Of a stretch of DNA of 64,000 nucleotides, positions 33,286 through 42,668 are shown piece by piece. The notes under the pieces are model-generated. The model made no database searches. It was not told the origin of the DNA and saw nothing but the letters and a program-made list of their open reading frames with translations. A program made the translations under genes and the position numbers. The stretch spans positions 25,536 through 89,535 of the forward strand of contig NZ_MDEQ02000029.1 in NCBI RefSeq assembly GCF_001883705.2. The letters are read 5' to 3'. The stretch's first letter is position 1. Every line of letters starts with the position of its first letter. The stretch is from Burkholderia catarinensis (GTDB lineage Bacteria; Pseudomonadota; Gammaproteobacteria; Burkholderiales; Burkholderiaceae).

Positions 33286-35202
33286 ATGCCCTACGCCGTC
33301 CCCCAGGCCCAGCACGCCGACCGCGTGCTCGGCGCGCTCGCCGGACGCCTGCCCGCGCCGGCCGATTCCGCGCGCCTCGTGTCGTCGTGGCAACGGTCGC
33401 TGGAGCGCTACAGTCTCGACCCCGCCTCGTCGATCGGCCCGCGCGTGCTGACCGCGGCCGAGTTGCGCGAAGTGCGCGACAAGGAGGAGGCCTTCCTGCG
33501 CGCGTCGGGCCAGTGCCTGACGCGGCTGCACGACATGATCCGCGTCGCCGACTACTGCGTGATGCTGACCGACGCACACGGCGTGACGATCGACTACCGG
33601 ATCGACCGCGAGCGCCGCAACGACTTCCGTCATGCGGGGCTGCACATCGGCTCGTGCTGGTCCGAAAGCGAGGAAGGAACCTGCGGCGTCGCGAGCGTGC
33701 TGACCGATCTCGCGCCGATCACCGTGCACAAGACCGATCACTTTCGCGCGGCATTCACGACGCTCACCTGCAGCGCAGCGCCGATCTTCTCGCCGGGCGG
33801 CGAACTGATCGGCGTGCTCGACGCGTCGGCCGTCCATTCGCCCGACGGCCGCGACAGCCAGCGCCTCGTCTACCAGCTCGTGCGACGGAGTGCGGCGCTG
33901 ATCGAGGACGGCTACTTCGTGCACAGCACCGCGCAGCACTGGATCTTGTTCGGGCATCCGAACCGTCACTACGTCGAAGCGCAACCCGAGTGGCTGATCG
34001 CTTTCGACGAATGCGGCAATATCGTCGCCGCGAACCGGCAGGCGCGAGACGCGCTGCCGGCGCTGCGCGAGCCGCGCCATATCGACGAGATCTTCGATGC
34101 GACCGAGATGCCGCTGCGCGATGCCGCGCGACTCGACACGATCGTCGCGCTGCGGCTGCGCGCGACGGGTGCCCCGCTCTATGCGCGGCTGCGTGCGCCG
34201 CTACGGCGCGCCGGCCGCGAGCCCGGCACGGCGTCGCGCCGCCCGGGCACCGCACAACGCCACGTCGGCGCGCTGACGCCGTTCCTGCACAGCAGCGACA
34301 CGCACATCGCGCAACAGGCCGAGCTCGCGCTGCGTGTCGCAAGCAAGCGGCTGCCGATTCTCGTGCTCGGCGAAACCGGTGCGGGGAAGGAAGTGTTCGC
34401 ACGCGCGATCCACGACGCCGGTGCGCGGCGTGCGCGGACGTTCGTCGCCGTCAACTGCGGCGCGCTGCCGGAAGCGCTGATCGAGAGCGAACTGTTCGGC
34501 TATGCGGCCGGCGCGTTCACCGGCGCGCGCAAGCACGGCGCACGCGGCAAGATCGCGCTCGCCGACGGCGGCACGCTGTTTCTCGACGAAATCGGCGACA
34601 TGCCGCTCGCGCTGCAAACGCGCCTGTTGCGCGTGCTCGCCGACGGCGAGGTCGTGCCGCTCGGCAGCGACACGCCCGTGCGTGTCGATCTCGACGTGAT
34701 CTGTGCGACGCACCGCGATCTCGCGCGGATGGTGGCCGACGGTACGTTCCGCGAGGACCTGTACTACCGGCTGAGCGGCGCGACGTTCGAACTGCCGCCG
34801 CTGCGCGCGCGCGCCGACGTGCGCGACGTGATTGCCGCCGTGTTCGCCGAGGAAGCGCAGGCGACCGGCCACGTGCTCACGCTCGACACGACGCTCGCCG
34901 AACAGCTCGCCGCGTACCCGTGGCCCGGCAACGTGCGGCAACTGCGCAACGTGCTGCGCTATGCGTGCGCGGTGTGCGACGCCGCGCGCGTGACGCGGCG
35001 CGACCTGCCGGCCGATATCGCCGCGCAGCTCGGCGCGGCCCCGGCCGGCGCGCTGCCCGACGACGAACGCGGCCGCATCGTCGCGGCGCTCACCGCGCAC
35101 CGCTGGCGGCCCGACGCTGCCGCGCAGGCACTCGGCATTTCGCGTGCGACGCTGTACCGGCGCATCGCGAAACACCGGATCGTCGCGCCGCACCGCGCGT
35201 GA
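33286..35202 (+). CDS. acoR: Sigma-54-dependent activator of acetoin catabolism
   Basis: Bacterial enhancer-binding protein that should activate the divergent aco promoter with RpoN when acetoin is present. From the ATG at 33286 (GGAG 6 bp upstream) it is 638 residues: an N-terminal GAF-type sensor (about 75-230), a linker, then the AAA+ domain with Walker A GETGAGKE near 362, the sigma-54 contact loop GAFTGA at 409-414 and Walker B GTLFLDEIGD, and a C-terminal Fis-type HTH (AAQALGISRATLYRRIAK). A longer frame from 33142 would cover the palindromic sites and is rejected. Confidence 0.92.
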   Translation: MPYAVPQAQHADRVLGALAGRLPAPADSARLVSSWQRSLERYSLDPASSIGPRVLTAAELREVRDKEEAFLRASGQCLTRLHDMIRVADYCVMLTDAHGVTIDYRIDRERRNDFRHAGLHIGSCWSESEEGTCGVASVLTDLAPITVHKTDHFRAAFTTLTCSAAPIFSPGGELIGVLDASAVHSPDGRDSQRLVYQLVRRSAALIEDGYFVHSTAQHWILFGHPNRHYVEAQPEWLIAFDECGNIVAANRQARDALPALREPRHIDEIFDATEMPLRDAARLDTIVALRLRATGAPLYARLRAPLRRAGREPGTASRRPGTAQRHVGALTPFLHSSDTHIAQQAELALRVASKRLPILVLGETGAGKEVFARAIHDAGARRARTFVAVNCGALPEALIESELFGYAAGAFTGARKHGARGKIALADGGTLFLDEIGDMPLALQTRLLRVLADGEVVPLGSDTPVRVDLDVICATHRDLARMVADGTFREDLYYRLSGATFELPPLRARADVRDVIAAVFAEEAQATGHVLTLDTTLAEQLAAYPWPGNVRQLRNVLRYACAVCDAARVTRRDLPADIAAQLGAAPAGALPDDERGRIVAALTAHRWRPDAAAQALGISRATLYRRIAKHRIVAPHRA

Positions 35203-35221
35203 CGCGCCGGCGCGACTGCCG

Positions 35222-35656
35222 TCATGCCGCCTGCTCGGCCGCTTCGCTCGCCTTCCCGGCCTCACCCGCCGCTTCGTCGCGCCGCGTGAACACCTCGTGC
35301 GCGGCGAACAGCGCGTTGAGCGCGGCCGGCATACCCGCGTAGACGGCCATCTGCATGAACACCTCGACGATCTCGTCGCGCGTGCAGCCGACGTTCAGCG
35401 CGGCCTCGATATGCACCTTCAGTTGCGGCTGCGCATTGCCGAGCGCGGCCAGCGCCGCGATCGTCGCGATCTCGCGCGCCCTCAGGTCGAGCTGCGGCCG
35501 GCTGTAGATGTCGCCGAAACCGAACTCGACCAGGAGCCGCCCGAAGTCCGGTGCAATCGGCGCGAGCGCCGCGATCACGCGTTCGCCGACTTCGCCGTCG
35601 ATTTCCTTCAGTTTGTTCCAGCCGCGCGTGTAGCGATCTTCAGCGAGTTGTTCCAT
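35222..35656 (-). CDS. Carboxymuconolactone decarboxylase/AhpD-like family protein
   Basis: Small all-helical protein of the CMD family, 144 residues, starting MEQLAEDRYTRGWNKLKEID. It contains LDLRAREIATIAALAALGNAQPQLKVHIEAALNVGCTRDEIVEV, the family core, with only one cysteine in the C-x-x-C-equivalent place; the AhpD-type CxxC peroxidase motif is absent, so decarboxylase-like chemistry is more likely than peroxidase. Its first 17 bp overlap the end of the MerR gene upstream, so the two are translationally coupled and probably co-regulated. Substrate unknown. Confidence 0.85.
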   Translation of the reverse strand: MEQLAEDRYTRGWNKLKEIDGEVGERVIAALAPIAPDFGRLLVEFGFGDIYSRPQLDLRAREIATIAALAALGNAQPQLKVHIEAALNVGCTRDEIVEVFMQMAVYAGMPAALNALFAAHEVFTRRDEAAGEAGKASEAAEQAA

Positions 35657-36101
35657 GGTGTCCGTCCTGTTCCGATAGAGAGTGAGAGGGGTTTGCCCGT
35701 CGTTCCGACTCGCGCTCCCGCGCCTCGTAATACGCGATCTTGTCGCCGATCGCGTCGAGGCTCGCCTGCAGCTCCGCGAGATGCGCACGCACCGCGTCGC
35801 GGTGCGCGACCAGCAACCTGCGCCGCGCACCGAACGTCAGCTCGCCTTGCGCGCGCAGCGCCGCGAATTCCTGCATCTGCGCGATCGGCATGCCGGTCGC
35901 CTTCAGGCGCATCACGAAGGCCAGCCAGTCAAGGTCGGCCGGCGCATAGAGCCGGTGCCCGGCCGCCGTGCGCGAAATCGCGCGCAGCAGGCCGGCCTGC
36001 TCGTAATACCGCAACGTATGCGTCGACACGCCCGTCGTTTCGGCGACTTGCCCGATCGTCAGCGGACCGGCGGCGGAAGATTTGGATAGGGTTTTCGACA
36101 T
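35640..36101 (-). CDS. MerR family transcriptional regulator
   Basis: 153-residue regulator with a winged helix-turn-helix at about 15-82 (LTIGQVAETTGVSTHTLRYYEQAGLL) and a coiled-coil at about 95-140. It has no cysteines in the C-terminal effector part, so metal sensing is unlikely. The neighbouring coupled CMD-family gene is the probable target along with itself: a MerR-type promoter with a 19-bp spacer lies just upstream. Confidence 0.88.
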   Translation of the reverse strand: MSKTLSKSSAAGPLTIGQVAETTGVSTHTLRYYEQAGLLRAISRTAAGHRLYAPADLDWLAFVMRLKATGMPIAQMQEFAALRAQGELTFGARRRLLVAHRDAVRAHLAELQASLDAIGDKIAYYEARERESERRANPSHSLSEQDGHHGTTR

Positions 36102-36111
36102 GGCAGGAACA

Positions 36112-36142
36112 AGGTTAGGAGTTAGAGTTCACTCTAAGTCAA
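36112..36142 (-). promoter_or_regulatory. MerR-type promoter/operator of the MerR-CMD operon
   Basis: Read on minus: -35 TTGACT, a 19-bp spacer, -10 TAACCT. The spacer contains the dyad TTAGAGT-GA-ACTCTAA, partly overlapping the -35. This is the classic architecture in which MerR proteins untwist an overlong spacer. Confidence 0.75.
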
Positions 36143-36376
36143 GCCCTGTCGAACAGCCAGCCTCATGAAAACCGGCAACACCGTAAAGAATGGTCAAAAT
36201 CGGTGCCCGGCGCGGGTTTCGGCCTTTACAGCACTGCAAGCCTTCAGCAAGATTCGGTCAGCCTGTCTTAAAAAGGGCACGCATTTGTCCTATGCTTAAC
36301 GGCGACGCCCGGCCAGGTCTCGCCCCGTCGTCCGTTGCAACAGCCATTCATCCGTCAGAACCAGGGAGCCTTTGCC

Positions 36377-36982
36377 ATGCTGAAAAAGCTGCTGATGCTG
36401 TTCGTCGCGCTATCGCTGTCGCTCGCCGCCGGCCTTGCCGCGGCCGTCGAAGTCAACACGGCTGACCAGGCCGCGCTCGAATCCGTGAAGGGTCTCGGGC
36501 CCGTGAAGTCGAAGGCGATCATCGACGAACGCACCAAGAACGGCCCGTTCAAGGACGCGGACGATCTCGCGAACCGCGTGAAGGGCCTCGGCACGAAGTC
36601 GGTCGGGCATCTCGAGGAAAACGGCCTGACGGTCGGCGGCTCGTCGACGCCGCCGAAGGGCGTGAAGCTGTCGAAGCCGGCCGCGACGGCACCGGCCACC
36701 ACGCCGGCGACGACGTCGGCAGGCACCGCGGCGACGTCCGCGACCGCGACGGCCGGCACGACGGCTACGGCGCCGGCGGCAAGCGCGCCGGAAGCGGCAA
36801 CCAAGCCGGCGAAGAGCAAGCGCGCATCGAAGAAGGAAAAGGCCGCAGCGGCAGCGGCGGCATCCGCCGACGCGGGTGCGAGCGCACCGGCCGCAGCGTC
36901 GTCCGCGAAGGCGACGAAGGGTTCGAAGAAGAAGAGCAAGAAGGACAAGGCAGCCTCCGCCGCCGCGGCGTCGGGCGCCTGA
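36377..36982 (+). CDS. Secreted/periplasmic helix-hairpin-helix protein (ComEA-like) with lysine/alanine-rich tail
   Basis: 201 residues. A signal peptide (about 1-22, KKLLMLFVALSLSLAAGLAAA) precedes one ComEA-type helix-hairpin-helix DNA-binding unit (about 24-82: VNTADQAALESVKGLGPVKS and ANRVKGLGTKSVGHLEENGL). Then come an Ala/Thr linker (about 95-140) and a tail rich in Lys, Ala and Ser (KSKRASKKEKAAA, KGSKKKSKKDKAAS) resembling histone H1 tails. ComEA binds incoming DNA in the periplasm; DNA uptake or nucleoid roles are both possible. It stands alone; start chosen at the ATG preceding the signal peptide. Confidence 0.8.
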   Translation: MLKKLLMLFVALSLSLAAGLAAAVEVNTADQAALESVKGLGPVKSKAIIDERTKNGPFKDADDLANRVKGLGTKSVGHLEENGLTVGGSSTPPKGVKLSKPAATAPATTPATTSAGTAATSATATAGTTATAPAASAPEAATKPAKSKRASKKEKAAAAAAASADAGASAPAAASSAKATKGSKKKSKKDKAASAAAASGA

Positions 36983-37026
36983 TGTGCGCCGCGCGCGCGA
37001 CGGCGTGCGCGCGGTATTCGTTCAAC

Positions 37027-37048
37027 GGGCGCCGTCGTCACGGCGCCC
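37027..37048 (+). terminator. Hairpin between the HhH protein and the YidB-like gene
   Basis: 9-bp perfect stem GGGCGCCGT/ACGGCGCCC with a 4-nt loop, followed by TTCT. A weak terminator is possible; it ends 23 bp before the next ATG. Confidence 0.4.
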
Positions 37049-37070
37049 TTCTCAGTGAAGGTGAAGAACC

Positions 37071-37502
37071 ATGGGTCTCCTCGACATCGTCGGTGGTCTG
37101 ATCGGCGGCCAGGCCGGCGGCAACTCGCAAAGCGCGCTGATCACGACCGCGCTCGAATTCATCAACAACCAGCCGGGCGGCCTGAACGGCCTGATCGAGA
37201 AGTTCAAGGCAGGCGGTGCCGGCGACATCATCGGCTCGTGGGTCGGCAACGGCGAAAACCAGCCGATCTCGGCCGACGCACTGCAGAACGTGCTCGGCTC
37301 GGACGTCGTCGGCTCGCTCGCGAGCAAGGTCGGCATCGATCCGTCGCAGGCCTCGTCGATCCTCGCGCAAGTGCTGCCGCACGTCGTCAACGGCGCGACG
37401 CCGAACGGCGAAGTGCCGGCCGGCGGCCAGGTCGACACGTCGAACGTGCTCGGCACGCTCACGCAACTCGCCGGCATGTTCGGCGGCAACAAGCAGGCTT
37501 AA
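37071..37502 (+). CDS. YidB-like DUF937 domain protein
   Basis: 143-residue protein of the DUF937/YidB family; function unknown. It begins MGLLDIVGGLIGGQAGGNSQ, has a Gly-rich N-terminus, the GGAGDIIGSWVGNGENQPISADAL core and SSILAQVLPHVVNGATPNGEVP, ending LAGMFGGNKQA. No signal peptide or membrane helix. GGTGAAGAACC lies before the ATG. A strong terminator follows at 37545, convergent with clpB. Confidence 0.85.
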   Translation: MGLLDIVGGLIGGQAGGNSQSALITTALEFINNQPGGLNGLIEKFKAGGAGDIIGSWVGNGENQPISADALQNVLGSDVVGSLASKVGIDPSQASSILAQVLPHVVNGATPNGEVPAGGQVDTSNVLGTLTQLAGMFGGNKQA

Positions 37503-37544
37503 GCCCGTCGCCGCTGCGCGGCCGCTTCCGGCCGCTCCATAAGC

Positions 37545-37577
37545 AAACACCCCGCCGAGGCGGGGTGTTTGTTTTTG
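37545..37577. terminator. Terminator between YidB-like gene and clpB
   Basis: Palindrome AAACACCCCGC/GCGGGGTGTTT with T-rich sequence on the right. It mainly serves the plus-strand gene but may also work for clpB on the other strand. Confidence 0.88.
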
Positions 37578-37618
37578 CGCGCCCGGCGTGAACCGGGCGG
37601 GCGACCGATGGCTGGCGA

Positions 37619-40216
<2,598 letters not shown>

Positions 40217-40249
40217 TTAGTCGAGACCTCCAATTTTCGATTAACACCA

Positions 40250-40277
40250 AGATGAGGATGGTTATGCGGCTTTCAAG
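40250..40277 (-). promoter_or_regulatory. Sigma-32 heat-shock promoter of clpB
   Basis: On minus: CTTGAA (perfect -35), a 14-bp spacer, then CCTCATCT (7 of 8 with consensus CCCCATNT). Predicted start near 40243, leader of about 27 nt. Confidence 0.88.
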
Positions 40278-40372
40278 CGAAATTCGGGTTGATTCAGCGC
40301 AAAAAATGCTGGATATCTCCAAAGCGACCCGGGGCGGGCCACTGCAGGATCGCGCAACGCAGCGCCCGCGTG

Positions 40373-40891
40373 TCAGTCGACCGTCGACGGCGGCTCTGCC
40401 GGTGCAGGCGTTTCGTCCGGTGACGGTGCGGCACGCACGAGCGCGACCGGACGGATGCCGAGCAACGCCATGAGCGGCGACGGGGATTCGACCAGCTCGC
40501 CGAGCGTGTGACGATCGAGTTCGGCGAAGAACGCATCGCGCGCGGCCGCCAGCACGCCCTTCAGGCGGCACTGCGGCTCGATCACGCAGCCGCGCGACTC
40601 GCCGCCGTCGGCCGGAAAGCAGCCAACCAGCGCGAAGTCGCTCTCGGTCGCGCGCACGACCTGGCCGACCGTCAGTTGCAGCGATTCGGGGAAAAGCCGC
40701 AGCCCGCCATTGCGGCCGCGAACGGTATCGATCCATCCCAGCTCGCCGAGCTGCTGCACGACTTTCATCAGATGGTTCTTCGAGATTCCGTAGGCGTCCG
40801 AGATCTCCTGGATTGTCGCGAGCCCCTCGCCGCGCACGGCAAGGTACAGCATCACGCGCAGCGAATAGTCGGTGTAGTCGGTGAGTCTCAT
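40373..40891 (-). CDS. nsrR: Rrf2 family Fe-S regulator, NsrR-like
   Basis: Rrf2-family repressor, 172 residues. The winged HTH lies at about 1-80 (MRLTDYTDYSLRVMLYLAVR, IQEISDAYGISKNHLMKVVQ). The three cluster-ligand cysteines are C91-x10-C102-x5-C108, matching the NsrR pattern (C-x5-C conserved, first spacing slightly longer). A Pro/Ala-rich tail follows residue 145. NsrR senses nitric oxide through its Fe-S cluster; the divergent truncated haemoglobin supports that assignment over IscR. clpB is downstream but has its own promoter. Confidence 0.82.
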   Translation of the reverse strand: MRLTDYTDYSLRVMLYLAVRGEGLATIQEISDAYGISKNHLMKVVQQLGELGWIDTVRGRNGGLRLFPESLQLTVGQVVRATESDFALVGCFPADGGESRGCVIEPQCRLKGVLAAARDAFFAELDRHTLGELVESPSPLMALLGIRPVALVRAAPSPDETPAPAEPPSTVD

Positions 40892-41014
40892 GGGCGAATA
40901 CGGAAAGAATCGATCGTGCCCCGATTACGCGAGCCGAGCCGATCGGGATGCGCGCGAGGCCGGCTGACGGCTCCGTTCCGCGGCCCCGGGTTGCCGGGAT
41001 CGCGTGCGCGCAAT

Positions 41015-41039
41015 AAGATGTGTGACATTTACACGTTTT
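41015..41039. promoter_or_regulatory. Candidate NsrR operator
   Basis: Imperfect dyad AAGATGTGTGAC-A-TTTACACGTTTT, 12-1-12 with 8 of 12 positions symmetric. It resembles the 11-1-11 NsrR sites (AAGATGYATTT half) known in proteobacteria, in the gap between nsrR and the haemoglobin gene. Confidence 0.5.
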
Positions 41040-41107
41040 TCAGGGGTTGTTCGACGCTATTTTGCGTCAAAATCCGGCCGGCGTCCTGCCTGTTGCCCGC
41101 GCCGCCG

Positions 41108-41151
41108 CCCCGTCGTTGCTCCGCTGTTGCCCCGCCGTTGCCCCGCCGTTG
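41108..41151. repeat. Four tandem 11-bp repeats in the haemoglobin leader
   Basis: Unit CCCCGCCGTTG: copies 3 and 4 are identical, copy 1 has one change and copy 2 two. The array lies between the putative NsrR operator and the ATG at 41177. Eleven base pairs is about one helical turn, so copy-number change would alter leader length while keeping DNA phase. Confidence 0.75.
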
Positions 41152-41176
41152 CCCATATATCCCGGCCCTTTTTGCA

Positions 41177-41737
41177 ATGACTGTCACATCCGCCTCACCC
41201 GATACCGCACCGGCCCGCCCCCGCGATGCCGAGCCGACCGAAGACAACATCCGCGATCTCGTCTACGCGTTCTACGACCGCGTGCGCGCCGATCCGCTGC
41301 TCGGGCCCGTGTTCGATGCGAAGCTGGCCGGCCGCTGGGACGACCACCTGCCGAAGATGGTCACGTTCTGGTCGAGCCTCGTGCTCGGCACCAAGGGCTA
41401 TCGCGGCAACGTGCAGCAGGCGCACCAGCCGCTCGACGGGATCGAACCGGCCCATTTCAGCCGCTGGCTGTCGCTGTTCCTGAGGACCGTCGAGACGCGC
41501 TACGCGCCGCCCGCGGCGATCCGCTTCATGGAACCCGCGCTGCGGATTGCGCAGAGCCTGCAGTTGAGCCGGTTCGGCTGGGACTATCAGATTCCGCCCG
41601 AGCAGCAGGCACTGCTCGACGCGATCGCGCCTCGCCGTCGCGACGCGGGCGACGATCCACACGCGCTGGCGTCGCGCGCCCGCGGCGAGCCGTTTCCGAC
41701 GAAGATCATCGGGCGCGGCACCGATCCGGACGCGTAA
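41177..41737 (+). CDS. Group III truncated haemoglobin
   Basis: Small haem protein of the trHb class III, 186 residues. The globin core (about 20-150) includes TEDNIRDLVYAFYDRVRADPLLGPVF, the WDDHLPKMVTFWSSLVLGTKGYRGN segment typical of group III and the proximal histidine region IEPAHFSRWLSLF. A 40-residue polar C-terminal extension follows. Group III globins bind O2 and NO; here an NO-protective role is inferred from the divergent NsrR-like gene. No Shine-Dalgarno is visible before the ATG, so the start is less certain than the identity. Confidence 0.85.
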   Translation: MTVTSASPDTAPARPRDAEPTEDNIRDLVYAFYDRVRADPLLGPVFDAKLAGRWDDHLPKMVTFWSSLVLGTKGYRGNVQQAHQPLDGIEPAHFSRWLSLFLRTVETRYAPPAAIRFMEPALRIAQSLQLSRFGWDYQIPPEQQALLDAIAPRRRDAGDDPHALASRARGEPFPTKIIGRGTDPDA

Positions 41738-41806
41738 CGCGTACCCATCACGCACGGCGATTGCGCGGCGCATGCGGCACATCGCCGCATCGCCCGGACG
41801 CTGTGC

Positions 41807-42283
41807 TCAGCGCGGCGTGTTGCGCGATTCGACGCCCCAGCGCGCGAGCGCGGCGTCGTCGGTATTGCGCGCATCGACCCAGCGCTCGCCGTCCGGCGTC
41901 GTTTCCTTCTTCCAGAACGGCGCCTCGGTCTTCAAATAGTCCATCACGAACTCGCACGACGCGAACGCATCGCCGCGATGCGAGGCGACCGTCGCGACCA
42001 TCACGATCTGGTCGAGCGGAAGGAGTCTGCCGACGCGATGCACGATCGCGACATCGATGCCCGGCCAGCGCCGGCCGGCCTCGGCGGCGATCTTCTCGAG
42101 CGCCTTCTCGGTCATCCCCGGATAGTGCTCGAGCTCCATCGCGGCGACCGAGTCGCCTTCGTTCAGGTCGCGCACCGTGCCGACGAAGCACGCGACCGCG
42201 CCGATTTTCGGGTTTCGCGCGCGCAATGCCGCCACTTCGGCGTTCAGATCGAAGTCGTCGGTCTGGATTCGTATCGTTGCCAT
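41807..42283 (-). CDS. moaE: Molybdopterin synthase catalytic subunit MoaE
   Basis: Large subunit of MPT synthase, converting cPMP to molybdopterin using thiocarboxylated MoaD. The 158-residue protein contains ALRARNPKIGAVACFVGTVRD, MELEHYPGMTEKALEKI, the RVGRLLPLDQIVMVATVASHR strand and the catalytic lysine region FWKKETTPDGERWVDA. It is third in moeA-moaD-moaE; 108 bp with two hairpins separate it from moaD. Confidence 0.96.
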   Translation of the reverse strand: MATIRIQTDDFDLNAEVAALRARNPKIGAVACFVGTVRDLNEGDSVAAMELEHYPGMTEKALEKIAAEAGRRWPGIDVAIVHRVGRLLPLDQIVMVATVASHRGDAFASCEFVMDYLKTEAPFWKKETTPDGERWVDARNTDDAALARWGVESRNTPR

Positions 42284-42297
42284 CGTCTGCCTCTATC

Positions 42298-42331
42298 GAT
42301 CAGAGTTGGCGCTTTAGCGCTTACTCTGATC
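42298..42331. repeat. Long palindrome, repeat copy 1, moaD-moaE spacer
   Basis: GATCAGAGT...ACTCTGATC (9-bp perfect arms) with an inner GCGCT-TT-AGCGC hairpin: a 34-nt near-perfect palindrome. A diverged second copy starts 49 bp further on. Confidence 0.7.
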
Positions 42332-42351
42332 CCATGCTTCGCGTTCGACCG

Positions 42352-42386
42352 GAGTCAGCGCTTCAGCGCCCATTCCCGTCCCATGC
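42352..42386. repeat. Diverged repeat copy 2, moaD-moaE spacer
   Basis: About 26 of 35 positions match 42303-42337, including GCGCTTCAGCGC and CCCATGC. It can form GGAGT/ATTCC plus the GCGCT/AGCGC stem. It ends 5 bp from the moaD stop. Confidence 0.65.
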
Positions 42387-42391
42387 AAAGC

Positions 42392-42649
42392 TCAACCGCC
42401 CGTCACCGGCGGAAAGAACGCGACCTCGCAGCCCTCGGTGAGCCGCGTATCGGGATCGGTCATCTCGTGGTTGCATGCCATGCGCAGCGCGCGCCCTTCG
42501 GCGAGCGTCTCGGCCCACGCACCGCCGCGCACGCGCAGCCACGCGCGCACGTCGCCGACGGTCGTCACGCCATCCGGCACGTCGGCCTGCTCGTCGGCAA
42601 CGCCGAGTGCCTCTCGTACGCTTGCAAAAAATTTCAGATGAATCTTCAT
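42392..42649 (-). CDS. moaD: Molybdopterin synthase sulfur carrier subunit MoaD
   Basis: Ubiquitin-like 85-residue sulfur carrier. It begins MKIHLKFFASVREALGVADE and ends in the Gly-Gly (FFPPVTGG) that is adenylated by MoeB and thiocarboxylated. Start is 19 bp after the moeA stop. Operon with moeA and moaE. Confidence 0.95.
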   Translation of the reverse strand: MKIHLKFFASVREALGVADEQADVPDGVTTVGDVRAWLRVRGGAWAETLAEGRALRMACNHEMTDPDTRLTEGCEVAFFPPVTGG

Positions 42650-42668
42650 GGTTCGGGAAGCCGTCGCG

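Noticed and set aside
30856..34080. Very long open frame on minus covering the SDR gene and most of acoR antisense
   Set aside because: It runs through acoX and antisense to acoR; high GC keeps frames open. Only the 3' part (30856-31632) has family motifs and a ribosome site.
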